A stretch of 64,000 nt of DNA from Candidatus Delongbacteria bacterium (GTDB taxonomy: Bacteria > CAIWAD01): positions 124,001 through 188,000 of the forward strand of contig JACKCN010000007.1 of the NCBI GenBank assembly GCA_020634015.1, in the 5' to 3' direction. A model generated the notes under the pieces. That model had not been told where the DNA came from and made no database searches. It was given only the letters and a program-made list of their open reading frames with translations. Both the position numbers and the translations under genes were made by a program. The stretch's first letter is position 1. Each line of letters opens with the position of its first letter. Below, in pieces: positions 7,649 through 18,300 of the stretch.

Positions 7649-8571
7649 CAGGCACTCTCCCCATGATCGCGGCCCAGGCGTGGATAGACCAGCCCGAAGC
7701 GGCGGCGGTAGTAAACGCGTGCGGCACACCAGAAGCCCAGCATCAGGGCGCCGAACCAGGGCCAGCCCGGCACAAGCGCCAGGGCCTGCAGCAGGATCGA
7801 CCAGCGACTGACCGGCCCCGCCTCGCTGGAATCGGGCTGCCGCGCTCCCCAGGCGGTCAGACCCAGGGCGCCCAGGGCGGGCAGCGCCACCACCCATTGC
7901 CCGAGCGCCAGACCCGTGGCGCAGGACGCCAGCAGAAACAAGGCCGCCAGTTGCCAGGTGCGGGCTTCGCCGTAACACACCGGAAAGGTGCGCTTGCCAT
8001 TCTGGCGGTCGCCTTCCCTGTCGGGCAAGGTGGTCAGCAGGCCCACACCCAGGCAGGCCAGCAGGATCGGCAGGGAATGCAGCACTCCTGAGCCGGGATT
8101 CTCCAGCCCTCCCAGAAGGGCCGCCTGAAGATACAGCGCGCTGGTGGCCGGTGCCAGCGTGACCATGCCCGCCCAGGGCCGGTTCTTGGTGGCCAGCGGC
8201 GGCAGGTTGTACACAAGGCCCGAGAGCACGAAGAAGCCCACGGTCAGCAGGCTGTTGAGCCAGCCCAGCCAGAGCGACACTCCAATGCCGCTGAGCAGCA
8301 GGCCCAGCGCCAGTGTCCACGCGGCCCGCACGCTGACCAGCCCCTGGTCCAGAATCAGCAGCTTGCCGTTGGCGCGGTCGCTCTCCAGATCGTGGAGCTG
8401 GTTCACGATGACCGCCGCACCCGAGATGCAGGCGTACTCCAGCATCAACAGCCAAAGGTTCAAGGAATCCGCCGGGGCATTGCCCGGGCAATGGAATCCC
8501 AGAATCAGGATGATCCAGTTGACGAAGAACAGGGTGGGGCGGCTGAGGAAAAAAAGATCCGCCAGGCGCAT
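7648..8571 (-). CDS. UbiA-family prenyltransferase
   Basis: Integral membrane prenyltransferase of 307 residues with about eight or nine hydrophobic segments. Both Asp-rich, Mg-diphosphate-binding motifs are present: NQLHDLESDRANGK (NxxxDxxxD form) and DREGDRQNGKRTF. The natural acceptor could be a quinone head group, a chlorin-type ring or another polyprenylated product; the sequence does not decide. It starts by overlapping the stop of the unknown gene upstream (TGATG) and ends on the start of cysS. Confidence 0.85.
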   Translation of the reverse strand: MRLADLFFLSRPTLFFVNWIILILGFHCPGNAPADSLNLWLLMLEYACISGAAVIVNQLHDLESDRANGKLLILDQGLVSVRAAWTLALGLLLSGIGVSLWLGWLNSLLTVGFFVLSGLVYNLPPLATKNRPWAGMVTLAPATSALYLQAALLGGLENPGSGVLHSLPILLACLGVGLLTTLPDREGDRQNGKRTFPVCYGEARTWQLAALFLLASCATGLALGQWVVALPALGALGLTAWGARQPDSSEAGPVSRWSILLQALALVPGWPWFGALMLGFWCAARVYYRRRFGLVYPRLGRDHGESA

Positions 8572-9329
8572 CAGGATTCCGGCCCCCGATCCAGTCCGAA
8601 GACGGCATCCAGCGGATACTCACCCAGATCGCTGTGCGCCACCCGTGCCTCGAGCCCCGAAATACGGGCCACTTCACTGTGGCGCAGGTCCGGGTCGATG
8701 CGGGCCGGGCTCAACTGCACGCACACCGTCTGATTCTGTTCGGCGGCCAGGCTGAAGGCCGCCATCAGGGGATCGGGGTCGGGCCGGTACCAGCCCGGCT
8801 CCAGCTCCAGCAACCCCGCGGGGCGAGCCAGTCGCAGACGCCCATGGTGCCAAAGATAATCGGCCGCATCGGCGAAGGCGTCAAGATCGCGCCGGAGGCG
8901 GCGCTCCTGTTCGGTGGTGTTGGCCGTCTGCAACTTGAGCCAGCGATCCGCACCCAGCAGACGGTTCACACCGAGGGTGCCCTGGATCACGGCGCCACTG
9001 CGCACGGGTTCGGCCCGGTCCATGCCGGGCAGCCGGCGCTTGCCGGGAGTCACCAGGTTGTGGCAGCCCAGACCGGGCAGCGCGCGCTCCAGCTGAGCCG
9101 CTTCGTCCACGCTCAACCAGAGCCGTGTGCGCTGGGGATCATGGGCTTCCTGGACCGTGCCCAGCAGCGGGCCCAGGTCGGGGCCTTCCAGAATCTGACG
9201 CCAGTCCTCGCCCGATTCGCACCCTCCGGCCACCACGCGCACCCCTCCGGCGGGCAGGGACCAGACGCGGACCAGCAACCAGGGACAGGCCGGCAGCAGC
9301 GACCGGGCGGTGGTGGGTGTCTGTGTCAC
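8571..9329 (-). CDS. Protein of unknown function in the accC operon
   Basis: I do not recognise this 252-residue protein. It has no signal peptide or membrane segment. It is rich in Arg, Leu and acidic residues, with a helix-like stretch around EQERRLRRDLDAFADAADYL. I set the start at GTG 9329 because that codon overlaps the TGA of the BCCP gene (GTGA), the coupling style of this operon; the open frame extends 28 codons further into that gene. Its end overlaps ubiA. A role linked to the carboxylase or to prenyl transfer is only suggested by position. Confidence 0.6.
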   Translation of the reverse strand: MTQTPTTARSLLPACPWLLVRVWSLPAGGVRVVAGGCESGEDWRQILEGPDLGPLLGTVQEAHDPQRTRLWLSVDEAAQLERALPGLGCHNLVTPGKRRLPGMDRAEPVRSGAVIQGTLGVNRLLGADRWLKLQTANTTEQERRLRRDLDAFADAADYLWHHGRLRLARPAGLLELEPGWYRPDPDPLMAAFSLAAEQNQTVCVQLSPARIDPDLRHSEVARISGLEARVAHSDLGEYPLDAVFGLDRGPES

Positions 9330-9823
9330 GCGGGGTCGATCTCCAGCAGCAGCGCCCCTTTTTCCAGCTGGGCACCGGCCTCCACCGCGATCCGTGTGAC
9401 GACGCCCGCGCAAGGAGCCTTGATTTCGTTCTCCATCTTCATGGCCTCCACCACCACCAGACCCTGGCCTTTCTCGACCCGGTCGCCGGGGGCCACTTCC
9501 AGCGCGATCACCTTGCCGGGCATGGGCACCTCGACCCGGCCGCTGACCCGGTCGCTGAGCCCCAGGCCCAGCTCGGCGAAGCGGTGTTCCAGCTCGCTGA
9601 ACACGGTCATGGAAAACTCCCGGCCATTGACGCGCCAGAGTGTGGCGTCGAGTTTTTCCACCCGGTAGATCCGGTCGCCCAGGCGCAGGGTCAGCTCCCC
9701 GTCGGCGAAATGGCCCTGGACCTCGAAGGAGCCCAGCGGCGAATCCAGGCGGCCCGCGTCACCGCGGCCATGCCAGCCCAATTCCAGCTGCGTGTCGCCA
9801 GCCTGGATGCGGTAGCCCTTCAT
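9326..9823 (-). CDS. Biotin carboxyl carrier (biotinyl-domain) protein of an acyl-CoA carboxylase
   Basis: A 165-residue carrier with a C-terminal biotinyl domain holding the lysine-biotinylation motif EAMKMEN, preceded by VEVPMPGKVIAL and followed by the usual APCAGVV and GALLLEI strands. The N-terminal ~90 residues resemble the beta-rich region found between the biotin carboxylase and biotinyl domains of propionyl/acyl-CoA carboxylase alpha chains, so this and accC look like a split alpha subunit. The start at 9823 overlaps the accC stop (ATGA). The carboxyltransferase subunit is not in the window. Confidence 0.9.
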   Translation of the reverse strand: MKGYRIQAGDTQLELGWHGRGDAGRLDSPLGSFEVQGHFADGELTLRLGDRIYRVEKLDATLWRVNGREFSMTVFSELEHRFAELGLGLSDRVSGRVEVPMPGKVIALEVAPGDRVEKGQGLVVVEAMKMENEIKAPCAGVVTRIAVEAGAQLEKGALLLEIDPA

Positions 9824-11325
9824 CGTGCCCCCCTGTATTTCCAGGCCCACCGGGAATCGCCCTCGCAGGTGCAGTCCTCCGCGGAGGACGCCCCCGTGTC
9901 GGCCTTGCCCTCCGATTCCCTGAGGATGCGCCAGAGCGACGCCGCCAGCAGATTCAGCGAATCGTCGGGATCATCGCCTGAATACTGGGCGCGTCCCAGC
10001 AGGCCGGTGTCGTACACTCCGCGCACGAAATCGGGTTGACGCAGCACCCAGGCCAGAAAGTCCAGATTGTGAGGCAGGCCCGACAAGCGAAACTCGGCCA
10101 GCGCCCGCAGGCTGCGTGCCACGGCCCCCTCGCGGGTCTGGTGCCAGCAGATCAGCTTGGCCACCATCGGGTCGTAATGCACCGTGATCTCCATGCCCGC
10201 CCGCAAGCCCGAATCCATGCGTACTCCGGGGCCTTCGGGCAGCCTGAGGGCGCTTACCGTGCCGGTGGCGGGCAGAAAGCCCGCGCGCGGGTCCTCGGTG
10301 CAGACCCGGCATTCGATGGCGTGTCCGCGGGCCTGGATGTCGGCCTGGTCGATCGCGAGGGGCAGGCCGGCGGCCACCCTCAACTGCTGTTCGACCAGAT
10401 CGATGCCCGTGACCATTTCGGTGACCGCGTGTTCCACCTGAAGCCGCGTGTTCATTTCAAGGAACCAGAAATTCTGCTCGCCATCCATCAGAAACTCGAT
10501 GGTGCCCGCATTCTGGTAGCCCACGGCGCGCGCGGCCTGCACGGCCGTCTCGCAGATCGCCTGACGGGTGGCCGGCAGCACGAAGGGGCTGGGGCTCTCC
10601 TCCACCACCTTCTGGTGGCGGCGCTGCACGCTGCACTCACGCTCACCCAGATGCAGCACACGCCCATGGGAGTCGGCCAGGATCTGCACCTCGATGTGAT
10701 GCGGGTCGCGCACGAACTTTTCGATGTAGACCTCGCCGTTGCCGAAGGCGGCCAGCGCCTCGCGCGTGGCGGCATTGACCGCGGCAAGCAGATCCTGCTC
10801 GCGCTCCACCAGCCGCATGCCCTTGCCCCCTCCGCCGGCGGCCGCCTTGATCATCACGGGAAAGCCGATCTCGCGCGCGATCTTCAGTGTGGTCTCCGGC
10901 TTGTCGAGGGCCGCCTCGGTTCCTGGAACCACCGGAACTCCCGCGGCGATCATGGTGCTGCGGGCGCGCGTCTTGGAGCCCATCGCCTCGATCACGGCGG
11001 GCGTGGGTCCCACGAACCTGATGCCCGCCTCGCCGCAGGCCCGCGCGAAGTCGGCGTTCTCGGAGAGGAAGCCGTAACCGGGATGGATCGCGTCCACCCC
11101 CAGGCGCAGGGCGTGCTCCAGAATCCGGTCGCCGCGCAGATAGCTCTCGCGGCTGGGGGCGGGGCCCAGGCAGACCGCTTCGTCGGCAGCCTGGACGTGG
11201 GGCAGGTTGCGGTCGATCTCCGAGTGCACGGCCACGGTGGCGATACCCAGTTCCCGGGCCGTGCGGATGACTCGCAAGACGATCTCACCGCGATTGGCGA
11301 TCAGAAGTTTCCTGAACATGGTCAT
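9820..11325 (-). CDS. accC: Acetyl/propionyl-CoA carboxylase biotin carboxylase subunit
   Basis: ATP-dependent carboxylation of biotin on the partner carrier, 501 residues. The N-terminal Rossmann part reads FRKLLIANRGEIVLRVIRTA, the ATP-grasp glycine loop is AAAGGGGKGMR, and the later ECSVQRRHQKVVEESPSP and EMNTRLQVEHAVTEMVTG motifs are complete, with catalytic Glu, Arg and His in place. The sequence is about 50 residues longer than E. coli AccC, and the extra tail is low complexity. Upstream, TATCTTG at 11397-11403 on the minus strand resembles the promoter -7 element of this genome. It heads the coupled chain accC-BCCP-unknown-ubiA-cysS. Confidence 0.95.
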   Translation of the reverse strand: MTMFRKLLIANRGEIVLRVIRTARELGIATVAVHSEIDRNLPHVQAADEAVCLGPAPSRESYLRGDRILEHALRLGVDAIHPGYGFLSENADFARACGEAGIRFVGPTPAVIEAMGSKTRARSTMIAAGVPVVPGTEAALDKPETTLKIAREIGFPVMIKAAAGGGGKGMRLVEREQDLLAAVNAATREALAAFGNGEVYIEKFVRDPHHIEVQILADSHGRVLHLGERECSVQRRHQKVVEESPSPFVLPATRQAICETAVQAARAVGYQNAGTIEFLMDGEQNFWFLEMNTRLQVEHAVTEMVTGIDLVEQQLRVAAGLPLAIDQADIQARGHAIECRVCTEDPRAGFLPATGTVSALRLPEGPGVRMDSGLRAGMEITVHYDPMVAKLICWHQTREGAVARSLRALAEFRLSGLPHNLDFLAWVLRQPDFVRGVYDTGLLGRAQYSGDDPDDSLNLLAASLWRILRESEGKADTGASSAEDCTCEGDSRWAWKYRGAR

Positions 11326-11439
11326 TCCGATTGGGGTGTGTCACAAGCGACTCTCGCGCCTGCCTGCCATCGGGCGGCAGCGCGCGAGCAACGGGCCAAG
11401 ATAGAGGCTCGCTGGCTGAAATGGAATCTGACGGCAGGG

Positions 11440-12273
11440 TCAAAGACGGCAGACCAGCCGGCGCAGCTCCTCGACCACCTTCGGCTCTGCAGGGGGGCCA
11501 TTCGGCACGGTCTGACCGAACCAGTCGGGGGCCTGCGCTCCCGTGCATTCCAGCTCGAGCCGGCGGCAGCCCCGCCGGTAGAGGGCATGTACTAGTGAGG
11601 GGAACTGGATCGCGCGCTGCGGGTCCAGCTCGGGATTCTCCCCGGCCAGGATCTCGGCGCCTCCATCCCCGTCGTTGAGCGCGGCCAGTACGGGCTGGGA
11701 ACCACCGGTGGAGAGCAGCGAATCGCCCGCATCGCGCCAGCTTTCCCTCTGTCCCTCGGGCAACTCGAGCACCAGGGCGTCCAGTCCTTCGATCCAGCCC
11801 GAGCGGACTTCCTCGCCGGGACTTCCCGCCGAGGCGAGATCCAGACGGAATCGCGTGCGCGGACTTTCGGCCACGAATCCCCGCTCGAGGGCCGCGGGCT
11901 CGGGGTCCGGAGTGATCCGGGAAGGCAGGTGCCAGACCAGCTGACGGGCCCCGGCCGCCCGGGCGGTATCGATGGCCGCGGCCAACAGGCGCTTCGCCAG
12001 ACCACGCCAGGCGCCCTGCCAGGGCAGATTGAGTTCATCGACCAGCAGACCCTGTACGCCGCGATCCTCGCGCAGCAGCAACATCGAGCCCAGCGGGACC
12101 ATGCCTTCGCGAGCCAGCAGGCACCACTCGGGGCGGCTCTCGCCACTCTTCCAGAGGCGCCGGATCCGGTTCTCGTGTGCGCGCCGCTCACGCAAGCCCT
12201 GGGCCTGCACGGCCGAGCTCCAGAGCCGCAGTTCGTCGGCCCGGATGCCGCTTACCCGGAATTCCATGCTCAT
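11440..12273 (-). CDS. GNAT-like acetyltransferase domain protein
   Basis: A 277-residue protein probably containing one or two GNAT folds. The DELNLPWQGAWRGLAKRLLAAAIDTARAAGA stretch (about residues 80-110, seen in parts) looks like the acetyl-CoA loop and following helix, although the canonical RxxGxG/A is degenerate. The second half, ending RRLELECTGAQAPDWFGQ, may be a second, diverged GNAT repeat. The substrate is unknown. The ATG at 12273 overlaps the stop of the M16C peptidase gene (ATGA), so the two are coexpressed. Confidence 0.62.
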   Translation of the reverse strand: MSMEFRVSGIRADELRLWSSAVQAQGLRERRAHENRIRRLWKSGESRPEWCLLAREGMVPLGSMLLLREDRGVQGLLVDELNLPWQGAWRGLAKRLLAAAIDTARAAGARQLVWHLPSRITPDPEPAALERGFVAESPRTRFRLDLASAGSPGEEVRSGWIEGLDALVLELPEGQRESWRDAGDSLLSTGGSQPVLAALNDGDGGAEILAGENPELDPQRAIQFPSLVHALYRRGCRRLELECTGAQAPDWFGQTVPNGPPAEPKVVEELRRLVCRL

Positions 12274-15227
12274 GGTCGGCTCGCGTCGGGAAAGACTTCG
12301 GCCGAGTCCACGCTCAGTCCGCGCGCCTCGCTGGCAAGCTGGCTGGCGGTGGTCAGCACGACACGGGCTCCGGCTTCGCCCGGGCGAAGCCAGCGCGTGG
12401 CACAGGCCTTCAGGTCGGCGTCACCGCAATCGAGCAGGCGCGCACGGAAGGCATCACGCGAGGTGTCGCTCTGGCCCAGCAGGAACATCGAGAGCCCGGT
12501 GCCGGCCGCCATGCCGGGTCGCACGGGCGAATCCAGCTGGCGCAGCGCGGCGATGCGTGCTTCCTTGAGTTCGGCGGCACTCCAGCTGCCGGCCACCAGT
12601 TCCTCGCGTGTCCGGCGATAGTCGTCCAGGGTACCGGCAATCCGGGGATCGCGCCAGGAAAGCAGCACCAGCGACCGGTAGTTGGCCAGATAACTGGCGG
12701 CCGCCCCGTAAGCGCCGCCTTCGGCACGAATGCGGGTATACAGAGGCTTGACCATCAGTTTGGTCAGCAGGAAAAGCAGCGGCGCGTCGGGGTCGGTGTA
12801 GGCGGGAGCGGGCATGCCCTCGGCCACGAAGGCCCCGTTGACATCCGTGATCCAGGCTTTCAGCTCCGCGGGCATGTCGGCCACGACAGCCAGTTCCGCG
12901 CTCGCCGCCGGCCTGGTGGCGCGGGCCGCGATGCGATCCAGCAAGGGACGGAACAGCTCCTGCGCCCTGTCCATGCCCTGGGCACTGCCCGCGAGGGCCA
13001 GCACGGGTGATTCGGTGGTGAACACGCGCTCCAGTTGTGCGCGCAGCGCCTCGCCGAGCTCCCGGCCTTCCGGATCCAGGGCGTGCACGCGCTGGACGCC
13101 CTCGATGCCGTCCACGAGCGAGTGCAGCCTGCCCATGGGTGAGACCAGCGCCAGAGCTTCGGCATTGACATAGGACGTCGCACTGGAAACCACACCGCCA
13201 CGCAGGTTGCTGCGTACCAGACCGCACAGCTCGCGCAGGCGTTCCGGCGCATCCAGATCGGGTTCGAAGAGCACCTGCTCGAGCAATTCGATGCACTCGG
13301 GCAGGCGCCGCTCGAGGCAGCGCGAGCTGAGCAGCATGCGGTGCACGTCCCGCTGGCCGTCACTGGCCATGCCGTGAAATCCGCCCAGACCGATGCCGCC
13401 GGTGACCGACTGGATCCGCCGTGCGGTGGCCTCGATGCCCCGGCCGGCCAGCGAGAAGCGCGGCAGCAGGGACAACAGGTCCTCGTCGGCCAGTCCAGCG
13501 CCCAGGGCGTCCACGGAAAGGGCCAGCCTCAGATGCACGATGCCGTTGGTGGGCTGAGCAAAACGCAACACGCTGGCCGCGCCCTTCAGAGTACCGTGTG
13601 CCACGGGCAGGCGACGCGCCTCCCGCGAAATCAGCGCGGGGTCCAGATCGGGCAGACAGGAAAGATCCTGGGGATCGTCGCGGTAGGCCTTGACCCGGCG
13701 GGCGTCCTCGAGAATCGCGGCGCGGCCGGCGTCATCAAGGCTCGCGGCGCGGCGGGCCAGCTCCTCGTCTTCCTCGCGCTGTTCGCGCTCGCTGCCACCG
13801 GCTTCGGGCAGCATCACCAGGCTCAGGCGCTCGGGATTCTCCAGCAGGTGAGTCCTGATCAGTGTGGGCAGGAAGCGCGGGTCACGGGTGGCCAGACGGA
13901 TCTGCTCGAGCTGCTCGTCGGAATGCAGCAGCTCAAAGGGATCGGAACCGTTCATCCAGGCCGCCAGCACATCAAAGGACAGACTCAGGCCCCAGGGCGA
14001 GCGCCCACTGTCGGTATTGCGCAGCTCGAACTCCCAGCGGTCCAGGACCGCCTCGATCGCGTCGCTCTCGATGCCCTCCCGCTCCAGTCGGCGCAGCTCC
14101 GCGTCGATCACGTCTTCCATCTCGCCCACGCGCTCCGGGTCGATGCCTTTCAGTCCGGCGCCGAACCAGCTCTGGGCGCCCCAGGAATTGAATCCCGCGG
14201 GGGCCAGACCACTGCCCAGACCACATTCCAGCAGGCGCTTGTTCAGCGGGGCGCTCAGATTGCCCGCGATCACCTCGAACAGGAAGCCCAGCTCGAGGGT
14301 CCGGACGCTGTCCGCCGTGTCCGGCAGGCGCCAGCCCACCGCGGCCATGCGCTGCTCGGCGGCGGCACTGCCTTCGGCCACCGGCAGGGTCCGTGTCACG
14401 CGCCGTGGTGCGGACCATGGCGTCTGGTGCCAGTCGAAGGGCACCGGATCGCGGGACTCGAAGTCGGCGAAGACCCGATCCAGTGCGGCCAGCAGGTCGG
14501 CCGGGTCCTGATCACCGAATGTGATGCACCAGCTGTTCGAAGGATGGTAGTGGCGCTCGTGGAACTCTCGCAGACCGTGCACGTCCAGCTCGGGGAAATG
14601 GGCCGGAATGCCTCCCGACTCCACCGAGTAGACACCTTCGGGAAAGAGCTCGCGTCTCATCACGCGATGGAACCAGCCATCCGGGTTGGCCAGCGCGGCC
14701 TTCATCTCGTTGAAGACCACGCCCTTGAACTGCAGCGGCGTGGACGCGTCCTCGGGATTCTCGTTCTCCAGTCGCCACCCTTCCTGAAGGAAAGTTTCGT
14801 CCTTGAGCAGTGGATGGAAACAGGCGTCCAGGTAACAGGACATCAGGTTGCGGTAGTCGGTGTCGTCCGTGGAGGCGAAGGGATAGAACGTGTGATCCGA
14901 GGACGTCATAGCGTTGAGATAGGTGTACAGGGAGCGGCCGCTCAGATGGCGAAACAGGTGCACCGGGTAGGCCTTCGAGCCCTCGAGCACGCTGTGTTCG
15001 AGAATGTGGGCCACCCCGGAATGGTCTTCGGGCAGGGTGCGAAAGCCCATCACGAAGGTTTTTTCACCCTGGCTCGACTGCAGATGCAGGTGCCGGGCAC
15101 CGGTGCGCTCGTGCACCAACTGCCAGGCCCGCAGGTCCAGGCTCTCTAGCAGCTCCTGCTTGATCAGGCGGTAACCATGGGTACGTGTTCCGGGAACGGG
15201 GGAGATGAAGTCGGGAAACTGGGTCAC
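12270..15227 (-). CDS. M16C-family presequence-protease-like metallopeptidase
   Basis: Large zinc peptidase of the insulysin/PreP group, 985 residues. The inverted zinc motif HILEH lies near residue 88 (HSGVAHILEHSVL), and the distal acidic ligand region follows around FNEMKAAL. The M16C-associated central domain and a second inactive half complete the clam-shell fold. There is no signal peptide, so it is probably cytoplasmic; bacterial relatives degrade short peptides. The start is GTG (15227). The gene is coupled to the downstream GNAT gene. TTGACA on the minus strand at 15295-15300 is a possible -35 element, but I see no good -10. Confidence 0.9.
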   Translation of the reverse strand: MTQFPDFISPVPGTRTHGYRLIKQELLESLDLRAWQLVHERTGARHLHLQSSQGEKTFVMGFRTLPEDHSGVAHILEHSVLEGSKAYPVHLFRHLSGRSLYTYLNAMTSSDHTFYPFASTDDTDYRNLMSCYLDACFHPLLKDETFLQEGWRLENENPEDASTPLQFKGVVFNEMKAALANPDGWFHRVMRRELFPEGVYSVESGGIPAHFPELDVHGLREFHERHYHPSNSWCITFGDQDPADLLAALDRVFADFESRDPVPFDWHQTPWSAPRRVTRTLPVAEGSAAAEQRMAAVGWRLPDTADSVRTLELGFLFEVIAGNLSAPLNKRLLECGLGSGLAPAGFNSWGAQSWFGAGLKGIDPERVGEMEDVIDAELRRLEREGIESDAIEAVLDRWEFELRNTDSGRSPWGLSLSFDVLAAWMNGSDPFELLHSDEQLEQIRLATRDPRFLPTLIRTHLLENPERLSLVMLPEAGGSEREQREEDEELARRAASLDDAGRAAILEDARRVKAYRDDPQDLSCLPDLDPALISREARRLPVAHGTLKGAASVLRFAQPTNGIVHLRLALSVDALGAGLADEDLLSLLPRFSLAGRGIEATARRIQSVTGGIGLGGFHGMASDGQRDVHRMLLSSRCLERRLPECIELLEQVLFEPDLDAPERLRELCGLVRSNLRGGVVSSATSYVNAEALALVSPMGRLHSLVDGIEGVQRVHALDPEGRELGEALRAQLERVFTTESPVLALAGSAQGMDRAQELFRPLLDRIAARATRPAASAELAVVADMPAELKAWITDVNGAFVAEGMPAPAYTDPDAPLLFLLTKLMVKPLYTRIRAEGGAYGAAASYLANYRSLVLLSWRDPRIAGTLDDYRRTREELVAGSWSAAELKEARIAALRQLDSPVRPGMAAGTGLSMFLLGQSDTSRDAFRARLLDCGDADLKACATRWLRPGEAGARVVLTTASQLASEARGLSVDSAEVFPDASRP

Positions 15228-15325
15228 GGCACATCCAGAGTTGGTGCCCGCCGGTCGCGCACTCAGCGTGTGCGGGACTTCACGGGCAGAAAAATGTCAA
15301 CAGGTCGAAGTCGGACGGCGCATGA

Positions 15326-18300
15326 CTAGAAGTCCGCCCCCAAAGTCAGGTAGAGTTGCGGCCCCAGTGGGTTGCCGTCGAGGGTGCTCGACCAGGCCCA
15401 ATCGAATTTGAGCAGCGCGAAGCCTACGTTGAGGCGCGTGCCCCAGCCGTAGCCGAGCATCAGATCCCGCAGATGGCCATCGGAGTCCGCGGCGTCGTAC
15501 CCCTTGTCCTGATACCAGGCCGTGCCCACGTCGGTGAAGAGCACACCCCGCAGATTGAACAGGGCCATGTTGAAGGGCCAGCCGGTGACCAGGTAGTGGA
15601 TGATCGGAAAACGGAATTCCAGGTTGGCCAGGGCGTAGCGGTCGCCCTCGCCCTGATAGATCGCCGTACCGCGCAGGGGCTGGATGAAACTGCTGTAATA
15701 CAGTTCGGTGATGTCGCTGCGCAGGGTGTTCTCGGTGGTGTCGCTGTATGCCTTGTAGTACTTGGAATTGATCCAGCCCGGCGCCCCTCCCAGGAAGAAG
15801 ACCTGGCGCTGGCTGCCATAACTGGCGCCCATGCTGGCCCGGGCCGCGATGCCCAGGTCGGGGCTCAGCCTGAAGTACTTGCGCATGTCCAGTTCCAGGC
15901 TGTGGAAGTCGTTGCCCACCGCGGCCCGGGTATCCACGGCATAACTGCGCGTGTAGGACAGGGCGGCGCGGCTGCCGTTGGCCGGTCCGGTGCTGCCCCA
16001 GAGTGAATTGTCGAAGACCAGCGAGGTGGTGCTGGTGAGGAAGTTGCCCTTCAGGTAGTCATGAAAGGTCTCCACTCCATAGCCATAGGGGTCCACCTCC
16101 GCCCGATTGAGACTGTCACGCGTGATCGTGGTCCAGGTGACCGTCTGCCCCAGGCGCATGAACTGGTTGAAGGGATAACTGGCACTGGCGAAGGCGCCGA
16201 ACTGGTTGTCCTGATAGAAGCGGTCGTGGACTTCCGAATCCAGATAGCGCACATAGCGGAACACACCCCCGCCCACATCCGTGCGCCGCGCCTGATAGAT
16301 GTAGTGCAGGTGGAAGTTGGAGAGCTCGATCCGGTCGTAGACGTTGAGGTAGAGATTCAACCGGTGGTTGCCCAGCAGGTCGCTGAAGACGATCTCGCCC
16401 GCGCCCTGGAAACCGTAGAGGTTGTCGTAGTAGGCGTCGGCCTCGGCCAGGTCGGGGCTGAAGCGAATGCGGTAATCACGGGGCACGTAGTTGCCCGCCT
16501 CGTCCTGGCGTGGGACGGGTGCGACCTCTTCGTCGGCCTTGTCCTTGTCTTCGCGCGTTTCCTTCTGGCGCTCCTCGAAGGTGTCCAGGGTGGTGAAGTC
16601 AAAGTGTTTCCACTCGCCCTCGCGCCCGATCAGGGCGTCGGCCACGTCCTCGCGCAGGGGCTCGCGTGTTTCCCCGGCCACGGCGGGTGTCTGGTCCAGA
16701 CGGTTGAAGGGCAGCAGGGCCTCGTCGTCGTCGGGCATCTCGTCCAGATAGGGCAGGCGGTTGATGTCCTTGAGCAGGAAGATGTCGTAGCCACCCTGCT
16801 CGAAACTGCTGAAGAGCAGCTTGCCCGTGCGCGACACGCTGGGCTGGAAGATGCCGGTCAGCATGTTGGTGCGCCGCAGAGGCACGGCCTGCTGGTCGGC
16901 GGGCACCGAGTACAGGTTGAAGGCACCACCGGCGTCGGAGACGAAGAGGATCTCGTCCTGCCAGGTGTACACGGGTGTGCGCTCCTTGAAGGGGCTGTGG
17001 GTCACGCGCCGCAGGCGGTTCTCGTCCAGCACGGCCTCGTAGACGTCCATCTGGCCGTAATCCTCGGCGCTCATGTCGAAGAAGCGGTCGGTGCTCAGGT
17101 CGTCGTTGCGGTCGCTCACGAAGACCAGACGCTTGCCGTCGGGGCTGAAACTGGGGTCGAAATCGCTGTAACGATCCTCGGTGACCTTCTCGATGTCGCC
17201 ACTGTCCAGGTCCAGGATCCAGATGTCGGAATGCCCCTTCTGCAGGGCCACGAAGGCGATGCGGTCGCCGGCCGGACTCCAGCTGGGCGAGAACAGGCCT
17301 TCCAGATCGAACTTGTACTCGGCCAGTACCTTGCCCGACTCGGGATCGAGAATGAACAGCGCGTCCTGGTCGCCGGCCTTCGAGGCGATCGCGATGCGGT
17401 TTTCATCGGGGCTCCAGCTGATGCCCGGGCGCAGCCAGTGCAGGCTCTCGAACTTGCCCGACTGCTGGCCGTGCAGGATCCGGTGTGCCTTTTCCGGCTC
17501 GGTGATCGAACTGGAGTACAGATCGAAGTAGCCGGTGCGGTCGGAGAGCCAGATCATCCGGTCGCCGCTGGGGCTGATCGCGGGACTGTTGTTGACGAAA
17601 TTGCGCAGTTCCCGGTGATCCGTGATCCGGTCGGCCAGATCCCAGGCGATCTGGCGGTCCTTGATCGTGGGCCAGTAGATCCGGTTGAGATAGGCCTTCC
17701 ACTTGACCGAGAGTTCTTCCACCCCGTAGCCCAGGCTGCTCTCGAAGGCCCGTTCCACATTGTGCATCGACTTCACACGGTGCATGATCTCGGCCACCTT
17801 GGGCTTGCCGAATTCATACTCGATGTAGTTGAACACGCTCTGTCCGCCCTTGTAGGACAGGAAACCGTAGAGCTGGGGAATGTCGCCCAGGTAGCCCGAG
17901 ATGCTGGCATCGGCCATGAACATGTTGGCTTCGCGATCCCAGCCGCCGCGGCTGGTCCATTCGGAAAGGCCCTCGGCGAACCAGAGCGGCAGCGGAAAGC
18001 GGATCGCCCCGCGCAGGATCGAGTCGCCGTAGATCATGCTCAGCGAGATCGCATGGGTCAGCTCGTGGTGGATCACATGGCGGTAGTCTTCCCAGCTGCC
18101 CTGGAAGGGAATCACCACCCGGTTCTTGAAGAACTCGGTGAACCCGCCCACACTCTCCTCCACCAGTCCGCTGGAGACATTCGTGTTGGCAAAGTCGTTG
18201 TGGCTCTGGTAGGTGATGATCACGATGCGCTCGTTGTCGGGCAGTTCCCAGTCGAAATCACGGCTGAGCTGCTGGTAGGCGCTGTCGGCCACCTGGGCGG

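Noticed and set aside
6248..8677. An 809-codon frame that would make a fusion of an N-terminal unknown with CysS
   Set aside because: The N-terminal 340 codons are an out-of-frame reading of ubiA. The ATG at 7648, overlapping the ubiA stop, gives a normal CysS.
13341..15149. A 602-codon open frame on the plus strand
   Set aside because: Shadow of the M16C peptidase gene; no recognisable domain and no ribosome-binding site.
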